Shown: positions 1 to 9,659 of the stretch, piece after piece
How positions within the stretch are numbered: the first letter of the stretch is position 1
Layout of the letters: every line of letters starts with the position of its first letter
Assembly (NCBI GenBank): GCA_009777815.1
Contig: WRLB01000005.1
Location: forward strand, 1-43,495
Length of the DNA stretch: 43,495 nucleotides
Reading direction: 5' to 3'
From: Bacteroidota bacterium
GTDB taxonomy: Bacteria; Bacteroidota; Ignavibacteria; Kapaibacteriales; UBA2268
Notes under the pieces: generated by a model
Databases searched by the model: none
Told to the model about the DNA's origin: nothing
The model's input: only the letters and a program-made list of their open reading frames with translations
Position numbers and translations under genes: made by a program

Positions 1-113
1 AAAGTTTTGTTGCAATCTTTACAACGATAACGATTAATTTTTTCACCACTTTTATGGTGAGTATAATTACTATGAGACCTATAACGAGTGCTACCACAAC
101 GAGTACATTGCAT
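1..113 (-). CDS. IS1-family transposase N-terminus (InsA-like zinc ribbon), cut by window edge
   Basis: The minus-strand ATG at 113 opens a frame of 37 residues that runs off the left edge. It contains CxxC pairs at C3/C6 (CTRC) and C31/C34 (CKDC) separated by a basic, His-rich loop, the zinc-ribbon layout of the IS1-family InsA DNA-binding domain. The catalytic part would lie outside the window. No stop or frameshift is visible in this piece, so the element may be intact. A degraded IS1-type catalytic domain occurs at the other end of the window (43009-43365). The family call rests on the short motif pattern only. Confidence 0.7.
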   Translation of the reverse strand, partial: MQCTRCGSTRYRSHSNYTHHKSGEKINRYRCKDCNKT

Positions 114-261
114 AAAAAAAGTCCTATATTTAATTTATCAAAATATAAATATAAGAAATCTAATCGTCACATAAAGTGAACACTGGCGTTTTTTGTGATG
201 CTACCGTTTTTAAACTTTTATTAAAAATAAATGTATATTTAACCTTTATTAAATATAAAAT

Positions 262-1008
262 ATGACAAAAGAAAAAAATAGAGCATTACTGTCTTACGAA
301 GATAAGGACTTTATTAGTTCCGATGCAGGTAGAATTATTAGAATATTGTCCGAATATGAAATGCCAAAGTATTATTTTAAAGAATTTAATATTGAACGCA
401 CAATTACCGTATTTGGCAGCGCAAGACAATTATCTAAAAGTGCAGTAAATAAATACCCGCAGATAGCAAAAGCATACCAAGAATGCGAAGAAATTGTAGA
501 TAAATTGCTTGAATGGTCGTTGTCGTTGCCGAAAGAACAACGGTATTATATCTGCACAGGCGGAGGTCCTGGCTTTATGGAAGCGGCAAATAAAGCATCT
601 TTTCATAAAAAAGTTCCAAGTTTGGGTTTTAATATTAATCTTCCGTTTGAGCAAGAATCAAATAAGTATGTTAATCCTAATTTAGGCTTTGAGTTCCATT
701 ATTTTTTTATGCGAAAATTTTGGTTTACTAAATTATCTAAAGCGTTAATTGTTATGCCTGGCGGATTTGGAACTTTGGACGAATTGTTTGAAAATTTAAC
801 ATTAATTCAAACAAATAGAAGCGCCCCTAAACCTATAGTACTATATAGTAGTGATTTTTGGGATAGAATAGTTGATATGGGTTTTATGAAAGAACTTGGC
901 TTTATATCTCCTGAAGATACTGATATATACTGTATTTGCAATACTCCCGATGAATGTGCTAACTATCTAATAACAGAGTTAGAAAAAGAACAATCATTTA
1001 TAAATTAG
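262..1008 (+). CDS. LOG-family protein (TIGR00730-type, cytokinin riboside 5'-monophosphate phosphoribohydrolase fold)
   Basis: A 248-residue cytoplasmic protein with both hallmarks of the LOG family: GGGPGFMEAANKA from about residue 100 and PGGFGTLDE from about residue 166, which form the nucleotide-binding and catalytic site. Family members hydrolyse nucleoside 5'-monophosphates to free base and ribose 5-phosphate. Older annotation calls them lysine decarboxylases, which is misleading. There is an N-terminal extension of about 45 residues before the Rossmann core. The ATG at 262 follows an A/T-rich leader with no Shine-Dalgarno sequence, as for most genes here. It stands alone, with the next gene 130 bp away. 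The substrate cannot be told from sequence. Confidence 0.88.
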   Translation: MTKEKNRALLSYEDKDFISSDAGRIIRILSEYEMPKYYFKEFNIERTITVFGSARQLSKSAVNKYPQIAKAYQECEEIVDKLLEWSLSLPKEQRYYICTGGGPGFMEAANKASFHKKVPSLGFNINLPFEQESNKYVNPNLGFEFHYFFMRKFWFTKLSKALIVMPGGFGTLDELFENLTLIQTNRSAPKPIVLYSSDFWDRIVDMGFMKELGFISPEDTDIYCICNTPDECANYLITELEKEQSFIN

Positions 1009-1109
1009 GCAATTTTTAAATATGTTATACTGAATTTATTTCAGTATCTTCTCGTATGCAATTAGGGAATTTTGCAACAAGTTCAGAATTAAAAACCACT
1101 ATTTTTTTG

Positions 1110-1117
1110 TATATTTG
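1110..1117 (+). promoter_or_regulatory. Putative -7 promoter box TATATTTG
   Basis: Matches the Bacteroidetes primary sigma factor -7 consensus TAnnTTTG, 21 bp before the thioesterase ATG at 1139. No clear -33 TTG is visible. Confidence 0.5.
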
Positions 1118-1138
1118 TAAAAATTAATAACTTTAAAA

Positions 1139-1576
1139 ATGAAAGAATATAGTGTATATCGTCTTGTAAAAGGAGAAGATTTAAATCATCACGGGACACT
1201 ATTTGCAGGAAGAACAGCCGAATGGTTTGTAGAATCATCATTTGTTGCTGCTTCGTGTCTTGTTGGAAAACCCGATAATATAGTTTGTATAAATATTCAT
1301 GGTATGCAATTTAAATCACCTGTTAAAAAAGGTGAAGTTGTGCATTTTAGAAGCAAAGTCGCACACTTGGGGTATACAAGCATAACAATTTATACGAAAG
1401 TTAGTTCTGAAACAGAAAATATAAATTTTTTGCCAGTTGAAGGATTTATTACATTTGTTCATATTAATGAAAAAGGTGAAAAAGTTCCGCATAACCTTAT
1501 ATTAGATGCTATAAAAGATGAAGACGAAAAGAAAATTAGAGATAATGCAATAAAATTATTTAATAAAAATAAATAA
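1139..1576 (+). CDS. Acyl-CoA thioesterase, hotdog fold (YciA/BACH type)
   Basis: A single hotdog domain of 145 residues. The segment LNHHGTLFAGRTAEWFVE (residues about 15-32) matches the N-x-x-G-x-L-x-G-G region of acyl-CoA hydrolases, here with AGR in place of the usual GG. The later strand VHFRSKVAHLGYTSITIYTKV also fits the family. Such enzymes hydrolyse acyl-CoA to free acid and CoA in the cytoplasm. The length is normal for single-domain members. It has its own promoter-like box and appears monocistronic. Confidence 0.85.
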   Translation: MKEYSVYRLVKGEDLNHHGTLFAGRTAEWFVESSFVAASCLVGKPDNIVCINIHGMQFKSPVKKGEVVHFRSKVAHLGYTSITIYTKVSSETENINFLPVEGFITFVHINEKGEKVPHNLILDAIKDEDEKKIRDNAIKLFNKNK

Positions 1577-1619
1577 AATAACCAATTAGTTATTTGGATA
1601 AGCAGAATTTTAGAACATT

Positions 1620-1679
1620 TAGCACGAGGGAAAGCCCCCGTGTTAAAAAAGATTCTGAAATAAGTTCAGCATCTCCTAA
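1620..1679. repeat. Dispersed intergenic repeat (variant copy)
   Basis: Contains the AGCCCCCGTGTTAA block and TTCTGAAATAAGTTCAGCATCTCCT, both of which recur in other gaps (23824-24077, 31550-31702). It lies between the thioesterase gene and the first toxin-antitoxin pair. Confidence 0.5.
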
Positions 1680-1712
1680 TTGTTTTTTAATAAATAAATT
1701 AAAAGAATAAGT

Positions 1713-1720
1713 TATATTTG
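1713..1720 (+). promoter_or_regulatory. Putative -7 promoter box TATATTTG
   Basis: A TAnnTTTG match 40 bp before the antitoxin ATG at 1760, probably driving the toxin-antitoxin pair. Confidence 0.5.
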
Positions 1721-1759
1721 TATTATTGAAATTTGAAATAAATATTGAATTTAAATATT

Positions 1760-1993
1760 ATGAAAACAATAAATATAATACCGAAAAATGAAAATATATT
1801 GCCATTTTTAATAGAATTATTGTCTAATAAAGAATGGGTATCAGATTTTAGAATAATTGAAAATGAAACAAAAGAATATATAACACAAATGCCAAATGAA
1901 GAAACATTGCAAGCAATTGCTGATGTAGAAGCAGGAAAAATCAATTATATTGGCACTATTGACGACTATTTAGAATGGAGCAAAAATGTATGA
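1760..1993 (+). CDS. Putative antitoxin of YafQ-type module 1
   Basis: A small acidic protein of 77 residues. I chose the ATG at 1760 (MKTINIIPKNE); an in-frame TTG at 1745 would add five residues. Its stop overlaps the start of the downstream toxin by 8 bp (1986-1993), the usual translational coupling of type II toxin-antitoxin pairs. The C-terminal part (EETLQAIADVEAGKINYIGT) resembles the toxin-wrapping helix of RelB/DinJ-type antitoxins. There is no obvious ribbon-helix-helix signature, so the DNA-binding class is unknown. The call rests mainly on position. Confidence 0.65.
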   Translation: MKTINIIPKNENILPFLIELLSNKEWVSDFRIIENETKEYITQMPNEETLQAIADVEAGKINYIGTIDDYLEWSKNV

Positions 1994-2261
1994 TGTTTAT
2001 ACTACTAATCAATATGAACGCGATTTAGAAAAAGCAAAAAAACGTAGATTAAATATAGAACGATTAGAAAAAATTATTACATTATTGGCATCATCCGACA
2101 AACCCTTGCCCGCACAATATAAAGACCATAAACTTTCAGGTGAATATGCAGGATACAGAGAATGTCATATAGAAAATGATTGGTTGCTCATTTATAAAAA
2201 AGAAAAAAATAATTTGATTTTAGTGCTAACACGAACAGGGCGACATAGCGATTTGTTTTAA
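1986..2261 (+). CDS. YafQ-type mRNA interferase toxin 1 (RelE superfamily)
   Basis: At 91 residues this is the usual size for YafQ. The family core is clear: KDHKLSGEYAGYRECHIENDWLLIY followed by a C-terminal HSDLF. H48, H61, D65, H87 and F91 fall where YafQ keeps its catalytic and mRNA-positioning residues. YafQ toxins cleave mRNA in the ribosomal A site and are neutralised by the cognate antitoxin encoded just upstream. A paralogue with the same residue positions lies at 11821-12096. No truncation is seen. Confidence 0.85.
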   Translation: MYDVYTTNQYERDLEKAKKRRLNIERLEKIITLLASSDKPLPAQYKDHKLSGEYAGYRECHIENDWLLIYKKEKNNLILVLTRTGRHSDLF

Positions 2262-2382
2262 AAAAGTGTATTTTGCAATTAAACTTTTTAAAAGAAGTGC
2301 CGATAATAATTTTTGTAGTGAATGAAAACTACAAAAAAATAATTAAATAAGAATATTTACAAATTTATATATAGGATTTTTT

Positions 2383-4593
2383 ATGAAAATTGGAGTTAAA
2401 ATTACTCTGTTAGTAGCCGCAGCGGTTGTAGGTATAATTGTTGTGAGTGCTGTCTCTCTTGTGTCTTTAAACAAACTTAGTGATATGTTTACATTCTTGG
2501 GAGAGAAATCTATTAAAAATGCAGAAATTGCTAACAAAATTACTGATGATGTAAATTTAATGGCAAGAAATACTGCTATGTCATGTGTTGATACTGCAAA
2601 TACAGATACAAGAATGGCGTCTGTAGATTCATTATCAAACAGTGTTTCTGATGGTATTGCTGCACTGGAAAACAATAATGATGATCGTTCACTAGATGGT
2701 CTTATTAAAGAATTGCGGGATGCATTGACTAATCAAGCAGGTTATAGAAAATTATTTGTAGATTATATTATCTCGCATAATTTTGATGCTGCAAGAGAAC
2801 TCCGAAAGGGAGATTACCAAGATGCTATTAATAAAACATCGTCACTTACAGTGCAGATAACTGAATATATGACAAAAGAGTCATATCGTGTGGCTGAAGA
2901 AGTATCAATAGCAGAGGTATCATCTTCTAAAACTATGTTAATTGCATGCATAGTTATTGTGGCTATTGTGCTTGTTATCCTTGCTATTGTAATTATTACA
3001 GGTATAACTAAGCCATTAAAGAAAGCAGTAGAGTCGCTGGATAAAATTGCAAGTGGCGATTTTGATGTGAATTTAGAAACTAACTCTAATGATGAAACAG
3101 GTATGCTGTTAAAATCTATGGACAATATGGTTTCAAATTTAAATGGTATGTCATCAGATTTGCATAACTTAATAAAGAATGCATTTGAGGGTAACCTGAA
3201 GTATAGAGCGGATGCTAACAAGCATCAAGGCGACTTCAAAAAGATGATAACCGACATTAATGAATTAGTGGGCGTATTTGTAGAGCCGTTAAATATTGCT
3301 GCTAATTTTCTTGATGGCATTGCTAAAGGTGATGCAAACATCCAAAAAGTCACTAAAGATTTCAAGGGCGAGTTAGTTCACATCAAGAATAACATTAATC
3401 AAACCCACGACACTTTATTTGCTTTCTTAGGAGAAGTAAATACTCTTGTTGACGGAGCAAAAGCAGGTAATATCTCATTACGTGCCGACACATCTAAAGC
3501 ACAAGGTGCTTGGGCTATGATGATGGGAGGCGTAAATGAAATAGTAGATGCGTCAGAAAAAATCATCAACGATGCAGGCAGAACGTTAGAAATAATGGCT
3601 ACAGGTGATTTGACACCACGTATAACTGCTAATTATCCTGGCAAGTTTGGGGATATGAAAAATAATATTAACAATCTTGGTGATTCGTTAACAGATTTAG
3701 TTTCCCAATTGCAAGAAGCAATCCATACTACTGCATCAGCATCAGCAGAGATTTCATCTACAGCAGACACATTAGCGGCAGCAACGCAAGAACAATCTTC
3801 GCAAACTGACGAAGTAGCAACCGCAATGGAAGAAATGTCGCGAACTGTCACCGACAACGCACAAAGTGCTACGCAAACAGCAAATGTTGCTAAACAAAGT
3901 GGCGATACAGCAACTTCTGGCGGAAAAGTCGTAGAACAAACGATTTCTAAAATGAAAGAAATTGCAGAAGTTGTTAAGATTTCTGCCAATAATATCGCAA
4001 AACTCGGCGAATCAAGTAAGAAAATTGGCGATATTATCAGCGTAATTGATGATATTGCAGACCAAACTAATCTGCTCTCTCTGAATGCCGCTATAGAAGC
4101 CGCAAGAGCAGGTGAACAAGGTCGTGGCTTTGCCGTAGTTGCTGATTCTGTCGGCAAATTAGCAGTAAGCACCGCCAGTGCAACTAAAGAAATTGCTGAT
4201 ATGATTAAAGGTATCCAAGTAGATACTGAAGCAGCAGTCAAAGCAATGGAAAAAGGCACATTAGAAGTCCAAAGTGGTATAGAATTAGCCGATAATGCAG
4301 GTAAATCTATTAACGATATCTTATTAGGTATCAACGATTTACTTGATATGGTTAATCAAATAGCCGCAGCAAGCGAACAACAATCTGCTACAAGCGAGCA
4401 AATATCTAAGAACGTAAGTTCTATAAGCAAAGTAACAGCGGACTCAGCCCGCAATGTAGAAGATGTAGCATCAACTGCTAACGAATTAGCACGTATGACC
4501 GAAACATTGACAGCATTAGTATCACAATTTAAGATAGGGGCAAGCAGCCACCACGCACTAAACAGCGGCGGGAATAATCGTTATCTGAACTAA
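2383..4593 (+). CDS. Methyl-accepting chemotaxis protein
   Basis: A 736-residue transmembrane chemoreceptor. TM1 spans about residues 4-28, an all-helical periplasmic sensor (four-helix-bundle type) runs to about 183, TM2 covers about 187-210, and a HAMP domain follows. About 180 residues of extra HAMP-like repeats (two GDFKKM/GAWAMM-type modules ending in ATGDLTPRI) precede the cytoplasmic signalling hairpin. The hairpin tip is near residues 557-590 ([20 protein letters not shown]), where CheA and CheW bind. No CheR-tethering pentapeptide is present at the C-terminus. The ligand is unknown and no other che genes are in the window. A strong terminator follows. Confidence 0.95.
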   Translation: MKIGVKITLLVAAAVVGIIVVSAVSLVSLNKLSDMFTFLGEKSIKNAEIANKITDDVNLMARNTAMSCVDTANTDTRMASVDSLSNSVSDGIAALENNNDDRSLDGLIKELRDALTNQAGYRKLFVDYIISHNFDAARELRKGDYQDAINKTSSLTVQITEYMTKESYRVAEEVSIAEVSSSKTMLIACIVIVAIVLVILAIVIITGITKPLKKAVESLDKIASGDFDVNLETNSNDETGMLLKSMDNMVSNLNGMSSDLHNLIKNAFEGNLKYRADANKHQGDFKKMITDINELVGVFVEPLNIAANFLDGIAKGDANIQKVTKDFKGELVHIKNNINQTHDTLFAFLGEVNTLVDGAKAGNISLRADTSKAQGAWAMMMGGVNEIVDASEKIINDAGRTLEIMATGDLTPRITANYPGKFGDMKNNINNLGDSLTDLVSQLQEAIHTTASASAEISSTADTLAAATQEQSSQTDEVATAMEEMSRTVTDNAQSATQTANVAKQSGDTATSGGKVVEQTISKMKEIAEVVKISANNIAKLGESSKKIGDIISVIDDIADQTNLLSLNAAIEAARAGEQGRGFAVVADSVGKLAVSTASATKEIADMIKGIQVDTEAAVKAMEKGTLEVQSGIELADNAGKSINDILLGINDLLDMVNQIAAASEQQSATSEQISKNVSSISKVTADSARNVEDVASTANELARMTETLTALVSQFKIGASSHHALNSGGNNRYLN

Positions 4594-4616
4594 ACCTTAA
4601 ATTAATGCAATTTTAT

Positions 4617-4648
4617 GCCTAACAACAAGTTGTTAGGCATTTTTTTTA
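4617..4648 (+). terminator. Rho-independent terminator of the chemoreceptor gene
   Basis: GCCTAACAACAAGTTGTTAGGC forms an 11-bp perfect stem, followed by a run of Ts from 4640. Confidence 0.9.
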
Positions 4649-4660
4649 ATTAGTGATTAT

Positions 4661-4740
4661 GACAAGTTCAGTATCTCCTTATTTTATGCGAGGGGATTCC
4701 GAACAAAGTTCGGAATGAGAGTGTGAATGTTCGGAATGAC
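4661..4740. repeat. Dispersed intergenic repeat copy
   Basis: Contains AAGTTCAGTATCTCCTTATTTT and GGGGATTCCGAACAAAGTTCGGAATGA, then a second partial TTCGGAATGAC. Belongs to the TTCCGAA/TTCGGAA family seen in many gaps of the window. Confidence 0.7.
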
Positions 4741-4747
4741 AGGGATT

Positions 4748-7066
4748 TTAATAATCTACTACTACTATTTTCCCAGCGGCACCTGATTTATTTACACTTG
4801 AGTTAGTTAATACTAAATAAATGCCTGCAGGAACTAAATTGCCATCAGCATCACGACCATCCCACACAGCACGCTTGCTTGATGTAATTATACGTTTAAT
4901 TAAGTTGCCATCAGCGGTAACAATCCTTAAATCTGATTCAGTAGTTAAGCCGTCAATTATTACTTCGTTGTGTCGTCTAATATTATATGGTTGCGGATAT
5001 GTTTTTACTTCATAAATACTATTAGGCATCAAGATATTTCCTTGTGCTATCAATAGTCCATTTGCTGTTCCGATATACACGAGTCCGTTATTTGTATTAA
5101 TAGTTATTGCTTGGACATCATTTGTAAATAAAGGGCTATTATTAGTTGTAAAATGTGCTAATAGTTCATCGCCGAACGTATTTATTATCCATAAACCATT
5201 TTTAGTAGCAATCCATTTATTTCCTGTTGGGTCAATAAAAATATCGTTTATATGCTGGCTTTCTAATAATTTATTACTTCTAATAATAAAATCAGAATTA
5301 GTTAAAGCAGCATTAGGGTTGTTAATAATAGATATTCCGTTAAGAGTTCCAAGCCAGATAGTATTAGTAAATCTATCATATTTGCAGGAATGAAAATAAT
5401 TAGATAGTAGATTAGGATATCTAGAAGTAGTTAATGAATGCCATACATCGTCAGTTGTATCATCTATAGTATTTCTTTCATTAAAACAAAATAATCCAGC
5501 ATTTCCCGGTTGCTCTATACATCCTGCAATCCATTTCGTATTATTATTATCAATAGCCATATTAAATACGAGTCGCAATCCCCCATTAAATGGGCTTACA
5601 AAACCATAACTCTTGCCTGTATTATCAAACATTACTACCATTGGTCCAGAAGTGGTTGCTCCCATAAGAGTGACCCAAGCATTATCTTTATTATCGAAAC
5701 AAATATCACCACAAACAACAAATCCACCATTACCACTACTGCTAGCACCCCACAAAGCAGAGTTATTTTGATCATATACAATTATATCATTTGTATCTTT
5801 CATCACACATAAGCCATATCCCCAAGAACCACTATATACTTTATTATCAGGCGATATGCTAATAGAATTATAACTTCTTATTGTGCTACTTCTTTGTTTT
5901 TGATAATTATTCCACTTATTGCCATCAAATGACATAAACATATTTTCATATTGATTCTTTTGTGAATTATCAGTAACAGCATATAATATTCCATTTTTAT
6001 CTAATGCTAATCCTCTAAAATTATTATTATATGGTGTATTAGGTGTTTTAATTTCAGCAGAAAAGTCATCTTTTATAAATGCTGCACCTAATGAATCAAA
6101 TAACATAATTATTTTTGTTTCTAAATTATTATTGTTTAATACAGCGATGCCATTATTTTTTGAATCACGATTAGAGTATAAAGTAGTTATATTATTTGGC
6201 TGTCCAATACTATTTACTATTCTAATTTGATAATCTTCTACAATTAAAAGTTTATTATCATATATGCAAATATCAGTAAAATTATAATTAGACGAAGGAC
6301 TTTGTATGTTAGCAAATATCTCAAAACTATCTTTTAATATGTATATATTTTTCTCTAATTGAGCAAAAATACTTCCTTGATAACTAACTACTTTTGCTTG
6401 CCCATAAGGCAATGTGCTGCCATATCTTTTTGTTGTCCAATTAGAAGGAACATTTATTTGAGCATCTATTGGTATCCAAGCAATACCTATTGGCGTTGAT
6501 ATATATAGCGTGTCATTTACATTTATGATACTATTTATAGATTCATTCATCGTATAATCACCAATAGTAAAAATAGTTTGCATAAATATTTTTCTACTAA
6601 TATCAAAATCAACTAAACCGAATCCACCTGCTATTAGTAACTTGTTATCATCAGGGAATAAGTAAAAATCATTTATAGCAGGATTGCTTAAATTATGGTC
6701 TTTAATAGATGTTATATGTTCACAATCTAATGTCCATATATTAATAATTTCGAGAACGCCATCGGCAGTTCCTGCAATTACATAATCGCCGACATTAATC
6801 ATTGTATTAACAGACCTACCGAGCAGTTTATTTCCTGTATTTAGTAATATAGGCAAACTATCTGTTTCATTTTCGTAAATAGCAATACCGCCTGTTGTTC
6901 CTATCCAAATTTTATTTTCAGTATCTGATATAGCACACAGCGAATTAAACATAGTAGTATGTATTTGCCAATTATTAAGAGCAACATCTTGTCCTCTTAA
7001 CGAAATTATATTAAGAAACGAAATCAGAATTATTGTTGTTATTTTATTAAAGTGGTGTTTATTCAT
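4748..7066 (-). CDS. PorZ-like two-propeller secreted protein (type IX secretion-associated)
   Basis: A 772-residue exported protein with a signal peptide at residues 1-25 (ending LRGQ). The mature start, QDVALNNWQIHTTMFNSL, and repeated IWIGTTGGI/VYIGTANGLL strands indicate beta-propeller blades of the two-component-regulator propeller type, in two sets. The last ~85 residues form a beta-sandwich with VKTYPQPYN, LRIVTADGNLIKRI, AVWDGRDADGNLVPAGIYLV and a terminal KIVVVDY. This order (propeller, propeller, C-terminal sandwich) is that of PorZ, which delivers A-LPS to the type IX sortase at the cell surface. The C-terminus also resembles a cargo sorting domain, so an ordinary type IX cargo with propellers is the alternative. 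Confidence 0.62.
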   Translation of the reverse strand: MNKHHFNKITTIILISFLNIISLRGQDVALNNWQIHTTMFNSLCAISDTENKIWIGTTGGIAIYENETDSLPILLNTGNKLLGRSVNTMINVGDYVIAGTADGVLEIINIWTLDCEHITSIKDHNLSNPAINDFYLFPDDNKLLIAGGFGLVDFDISRKIFMQTIFTIGDYTMNESINSIINVNDTLYISTPIGIAWIPIDAQINVPSNWTTKRYGSTLPYGQAKVVSYQGSIFAQLEKNIYILKDSFEIFANIQSPSSNYNFTDICIYDNKLLIVEDYQIRIVNSIGQPNNITTLYSNRDSKNNGIAVLNNNNLETKIIMLFDSLGAAFIKDDFSAEIKTPNTPYNNNFRGLALDKNGILYAVTDNSQKNQYENMFMSFDGNKWNNYQKQRSSTIRSYNSISISPDNKVYSGSWGYGLCVMKDTNDIIVYDQNNSALWGASSSGNGGFVVCGDICFDNKDNAWVTLMGATTSGPMVVMFDNTGKSYGFVSPFNGGLRLVFNMAIDNNNTKWIAGCIEQPGNAGLFCFNERNTIDDTTDDVWHSLTTSRYPNLLSNYFHSCKYDRFTNTIWLGTLNGISIINNPNAALTNSDFIIRSNKLLESQHINDIFIDPTGNKWIATKNGLWIINTFGDELLAHFTTNNSPLFTNDVQAITINTNNGLVYIGTANGLLIAQGNILMPNSIYEVKTYPQPYNIRRHNEVIIDGLTTESDLRIVTADGNLIKRIITSSKRAVWDGRDADGNLVPAGIYLVLTNSSVNKSGAAGKIVVVDY

Positions 7067-7070
7067 ATTA

Positions 7071-7078
7071 CAAATATA
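7071..7078 (-). promoter_or_regulatory. Putative -7 promoter box TATATTTG, almost abutting its gene
   Basis: On the minus strand TATATTTG ends 5 bp before the ATG of the PorZ-like gene, which implies a leaderless or nearly leaderless mRNA if the box is used. Confidence 0.5.
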
Positions 7079-7145
7079 CGTTTTTTTTGCTGAAATTAAG
7101 CAAATAAAAAGAATAAATTTCTACATTCTGTTATACCTAACTTTT

Positions 7146-7202
7146 TTCGGCATCTCCTTATTTTTATTAGAAATATTTACTAAAAAATAAGGAGATGCCG
7201 AA
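7146..7202. repeat. 20-bp perfect inverted repeat around a 17-nt loop
   Basis: The arm beginning TTCGGCATCTCC at 7146-7165 is mirrored exactly at 7183-7202. It lies 18 bp after the stop of the metallopeptidase gene and could act as a bidirectional RNA hairpin. It is also related to the dispersed repeat family (AAGGAGATGCCGAA). Confidence 0.85.
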
Positions 7203-7219
7203 TCAATATCAGTAATAAC

Positions 7220-9310
7220 TTACCGCATTAGACCTTTGTGTGCTTCTACGGCGGCATCGACTAATGGCTTATAAGATACTTTGTTGCCAACTGCTTTTTC
7301 CATCCATAAATCAGGTAGTAAGCGTCCTTGCTTGCACATTCTTTCCATTTCTGTTCCTAAATTTTTATCTTTTATATATTCCTCAATTTGAAACTCTATT
7401 AAGTGTCCCAAAGGATATGCTGATAAATATAAAGAATGAACTATCATATGTGAATATACTGCTAATATAGGACAATCTTGCATTCCAAAATGTTGAGCAA
7501 AATATTTGTTCCACACTTCAGATGCTATCTGTATAGTTGCAGCACATAAATCTTCTTTTGTGCAATTAGGATTCTTATACATCCATTCCCAAACCATCTG
7601 GTCAACAAGCGAAACGCCCATTATTTCCATTGTTCCCCAAAACTTATCAAGTATGTTGTAATATTCGTTTAGTTTGTTGTCACTATTAATTCCTAATAAT
7701 TGCAAGTCCCTTGTTTGGAAAACGAACGCCCATGCTTCTGTGAATGCAGTATTCGGAACGCCACGAAGCATCCAATAATCCACATCGTATAGTGTCATTA
7801 CTTGTTCTACATTATGTCCAAACTCGTGAATAGCGATATTATAGCCCTTATAATCAATGCCATTTTCACCTAAACGAGTTCTTAAATGTGCTTTATTACC
7901 TCGCAAATCTGCTCCCCAAGCATGTCCTGCACCTTTAGAAGCATTTACTTCTATTTTATCGCAAACATATTTTGCTTTATCTTTTGAAAAGCCAAGTTTT
8001 GTTAAAATATTAGGCAATTGTTTTTGCATTGCATCTGTATCAGGATAAATTGCAGCAAGACGTTTATTAAGAGCAACTTGGTCTATAGTGCTTCTTGTTT
8101 TAAAGCCATCATACCAAATATCAAATGGCTCTAACTTCCTGCCGAGACGTGATTCTATTAGTTTAGCAATATCGCCAACAACAGGCGAAGATAAATAATC
8201 TTCAAACATTTTTGCTACTTTTTCAGCAGGCATTTCATATTCAACATCAAAAGTTGCATTTATGAAATTACCAATAGCAGGACGATATTGGTCTATTTGC
8301 TGATTAATTAAAAAACTATTCAGCAAGTGCTGATAGCGAGTATAAGGTTCAGCAGTGAAGTTAATTTCATTGCCATCTTGATACAACTTATTTGTTTTTG
8401 GATTCCATAGATACTTGTCGCTATTAATTACTTCTTGCGGAATTTCTTGTTTAATAATTCGCAACATAACATCTAAAATCATTCTTTGTGGTTCAGTTCC
8501 CTCGGAGCCGTTTGCGTATTGAGATTTAATTTCATCTCTTAAATTCCAGTGAGTAATTAACTTCATATCCTTCGGAAAATGAGTATTCATCTCATCATCT
8601 ACTAAATTACCAACATATATATTGTAATTAGTAATGTAAGATGAAGAATTACTCTGTATCTGTGAATACTGCTGATTAAGAGCAGATGGAATGCGAGTCG
8701 TAAATATATCGCCTAATCGGACATAAGCCCACTCTTGTCTACTCCAATTTTGACCTAAATCTTCCTTTTCTTCAAAAGTAAAATAAGGAAAGTTTAATGC
8801 AACTAAAAACGCAAATTTATTAGCAAACATATCATTTGCTAAATTATCGCTTGGCTCGTATCCTGCCAGTATTTCATCGGCAATAGTTACATCGTATCCA
8901 TATAGATGGACGGGACGCTTCAGGTCTAACGAAATCTTATTAAAATTGCCTATTATAACTTCTAAATGTGTTTGGCAGGCATTAAATAGTGCTAATAATT
9001 CATCGCTATCGGCAACAAAATTATTTATACAAAATTGAACGAAATCGTCTTCCGTTCCATCTACACTATTATCGGTTGCGTCTATTGGTTTCGTTCTCCA
9101 TAGACCCGCAATTTGTTTGATTCCTTTTTCGATTCTTGTGCGATATTGCTCGCCGTATTTACTTACAAGTTCGTTTATAGCGGAATCTATTTTTTCTTGT
9201 GCGATATTGCTCGCTGTTGTTTTATTAGTCATAGTTGAATCTTTTTGTTTGTCACAATTTGTTACAGAAACAAATACTAATAAAATTGCTAATAACAAGT
9301 ACTTTTTCAT
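7220..9310 (-). CDS. Zinc metallopeptidase-like lipoprotein with HEFGH motif
   Basis: A 696-residue protein. The N-terminus (MKKYLLLAILLVFVSVTNC) is a lipoprotein-like signal with Cys at 20, though Asn at -1 is atypical for a lipobox. Near residues 495-500 lies IAIHEFGHNVEQ, an HExxH zinc site. A downstream FTEAWAF supplies a candidate third ligand Glu, the gluzincin arrangement seen in M3/M2-like peptidases. The region before it is mainly helical, which also fits that fold. Substrate is unknown; the expected location is the periplasm or outer membrane. I cannot name a characterised homologue. Confidence 0.72.
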   Translation of the reverse strand: MKKYLLLAILLVFVSVTNCDKQKDSTMTNKTTASNIAQEKIDSAINELVSKYGEQYRTRIEKGIKQIAGLWRTKPIDATDNSVDGTEDDFVQFCINNFVADSDELLALFNACQTHLEVIIGNFNKISLDLKRPVHLYGYDVTIADEILAGYEPSDNLANDMFANKFAFLVALNFPYFTFEEKEDLGQNWSRQEWAYVRLGDIFTTRIPSALNQQYSQIQSNSSSYITNYNIYVGNLVDDEMNTHFPKDMKLITHWNLRDEIKSQYANGSEGTEPQRMILDVMLRIIKQEIPQEVINSDKYLWNPKTNKLYQDGNEINFTAEPYTRYQHLLNSFLINQQIDQYRPAIGNFINATFDVEYEMPAEKVAKMFEDYLSSPVVGDIAKLIESRLGRKLEPFDIWYDGFKTRSTIDQVALNKRLAAIYPDTDAMQKQLPNILTKLGFSKDKAKYVCDKIEVNASKGAGHAWGADLRGNKAHLRTRLGENGIDYKGYNIAIHEFGHNVEQVMTLYDVDYWMLRGVPNTAFTEAWAFVFQTRDLQLLGINSDNKLNEYYNILDKFWGTMEIMGVSLVDQMVWEWMYKNPNCTKEDLCAATIQIASEVWNKYFAQHFGMQDCPILAVYSHMIVHSLYLSAYPLGHLIEFQIEEYIKDKNLGTEMERMCKQGRLLPDLWMEKAVGNKVSYKPLVDAAVEAHKGLMR

Positions 9311-9440
9311 AATTACAATTTATTTTAATTAATTAGAATACTAAAATAATAAAAATATTTTGAAAAAAGAGATAAAATAAAGGAATGCTTAAACAAGTTC
9401 AGTATGAAAGGTGCTTTTTTGTTATTCCGAACTCGTTTTT
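9311..9440. other. Intergenic stretch with a dispersed-repeat fragment
   Basis: Upstream region of the metallopeptidase. It holds a repeat-family fragment (GGAATGCTTAAACAAGTTC, then TATTCCGAACTCG) and runs into the tandem arrays. No other gene is evident between 9311 and 9917. Confidence 0.5.
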
Positions 9441-9608
9441 ACTTGAACTTAACTAATTTTTACTTGGACTTAACTAATTTTTACTTGGACTTAACAATAT
9501 TTTACTTGGACTTAACTAATTTTTACTTGGACTTAACAATATTTTACTTGAACTTAACTACTTTTTACTTGGACTTAACTAAATGTTATTTCATCTTAAC
9601 TTAAAAAA
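9441..9608. repeat. 21-bp tandem repeat array (ACTTGGACTTAACTAATTTTT)
   Basis: Seven full units of 21 bp plus a decayed eighth. Two alternating variants are seen, ending CTAATTTTT or CAATATTTT. Because the period is a multiple of three, a forward frame through it encodes a heptad NFYLDLT; I do not regard that as a gene. Confidence 0.95.
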
Positions 9609-9659
9609 GCGAATTATATACAAAATTATCGTAAATATCTACGAAATATCAAAAAATAA

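Noticed and set aside
3633-4334. A long 233-codon frame opposite the chemoreceptor gene
   Set aside because: It is an antisense shadow of the conserved signalling domain; the plus-strand protein is unambiguous.
9404-9604. A 66-codon forward frame encoding a repeated NFYLDLT heptad
   Set aside because: It is a by-product of the 21-bp tandem array, whose period is a multiple of three. Its only start lies in a dispersed repeat fragment, and the array continues as a different non-coding array.
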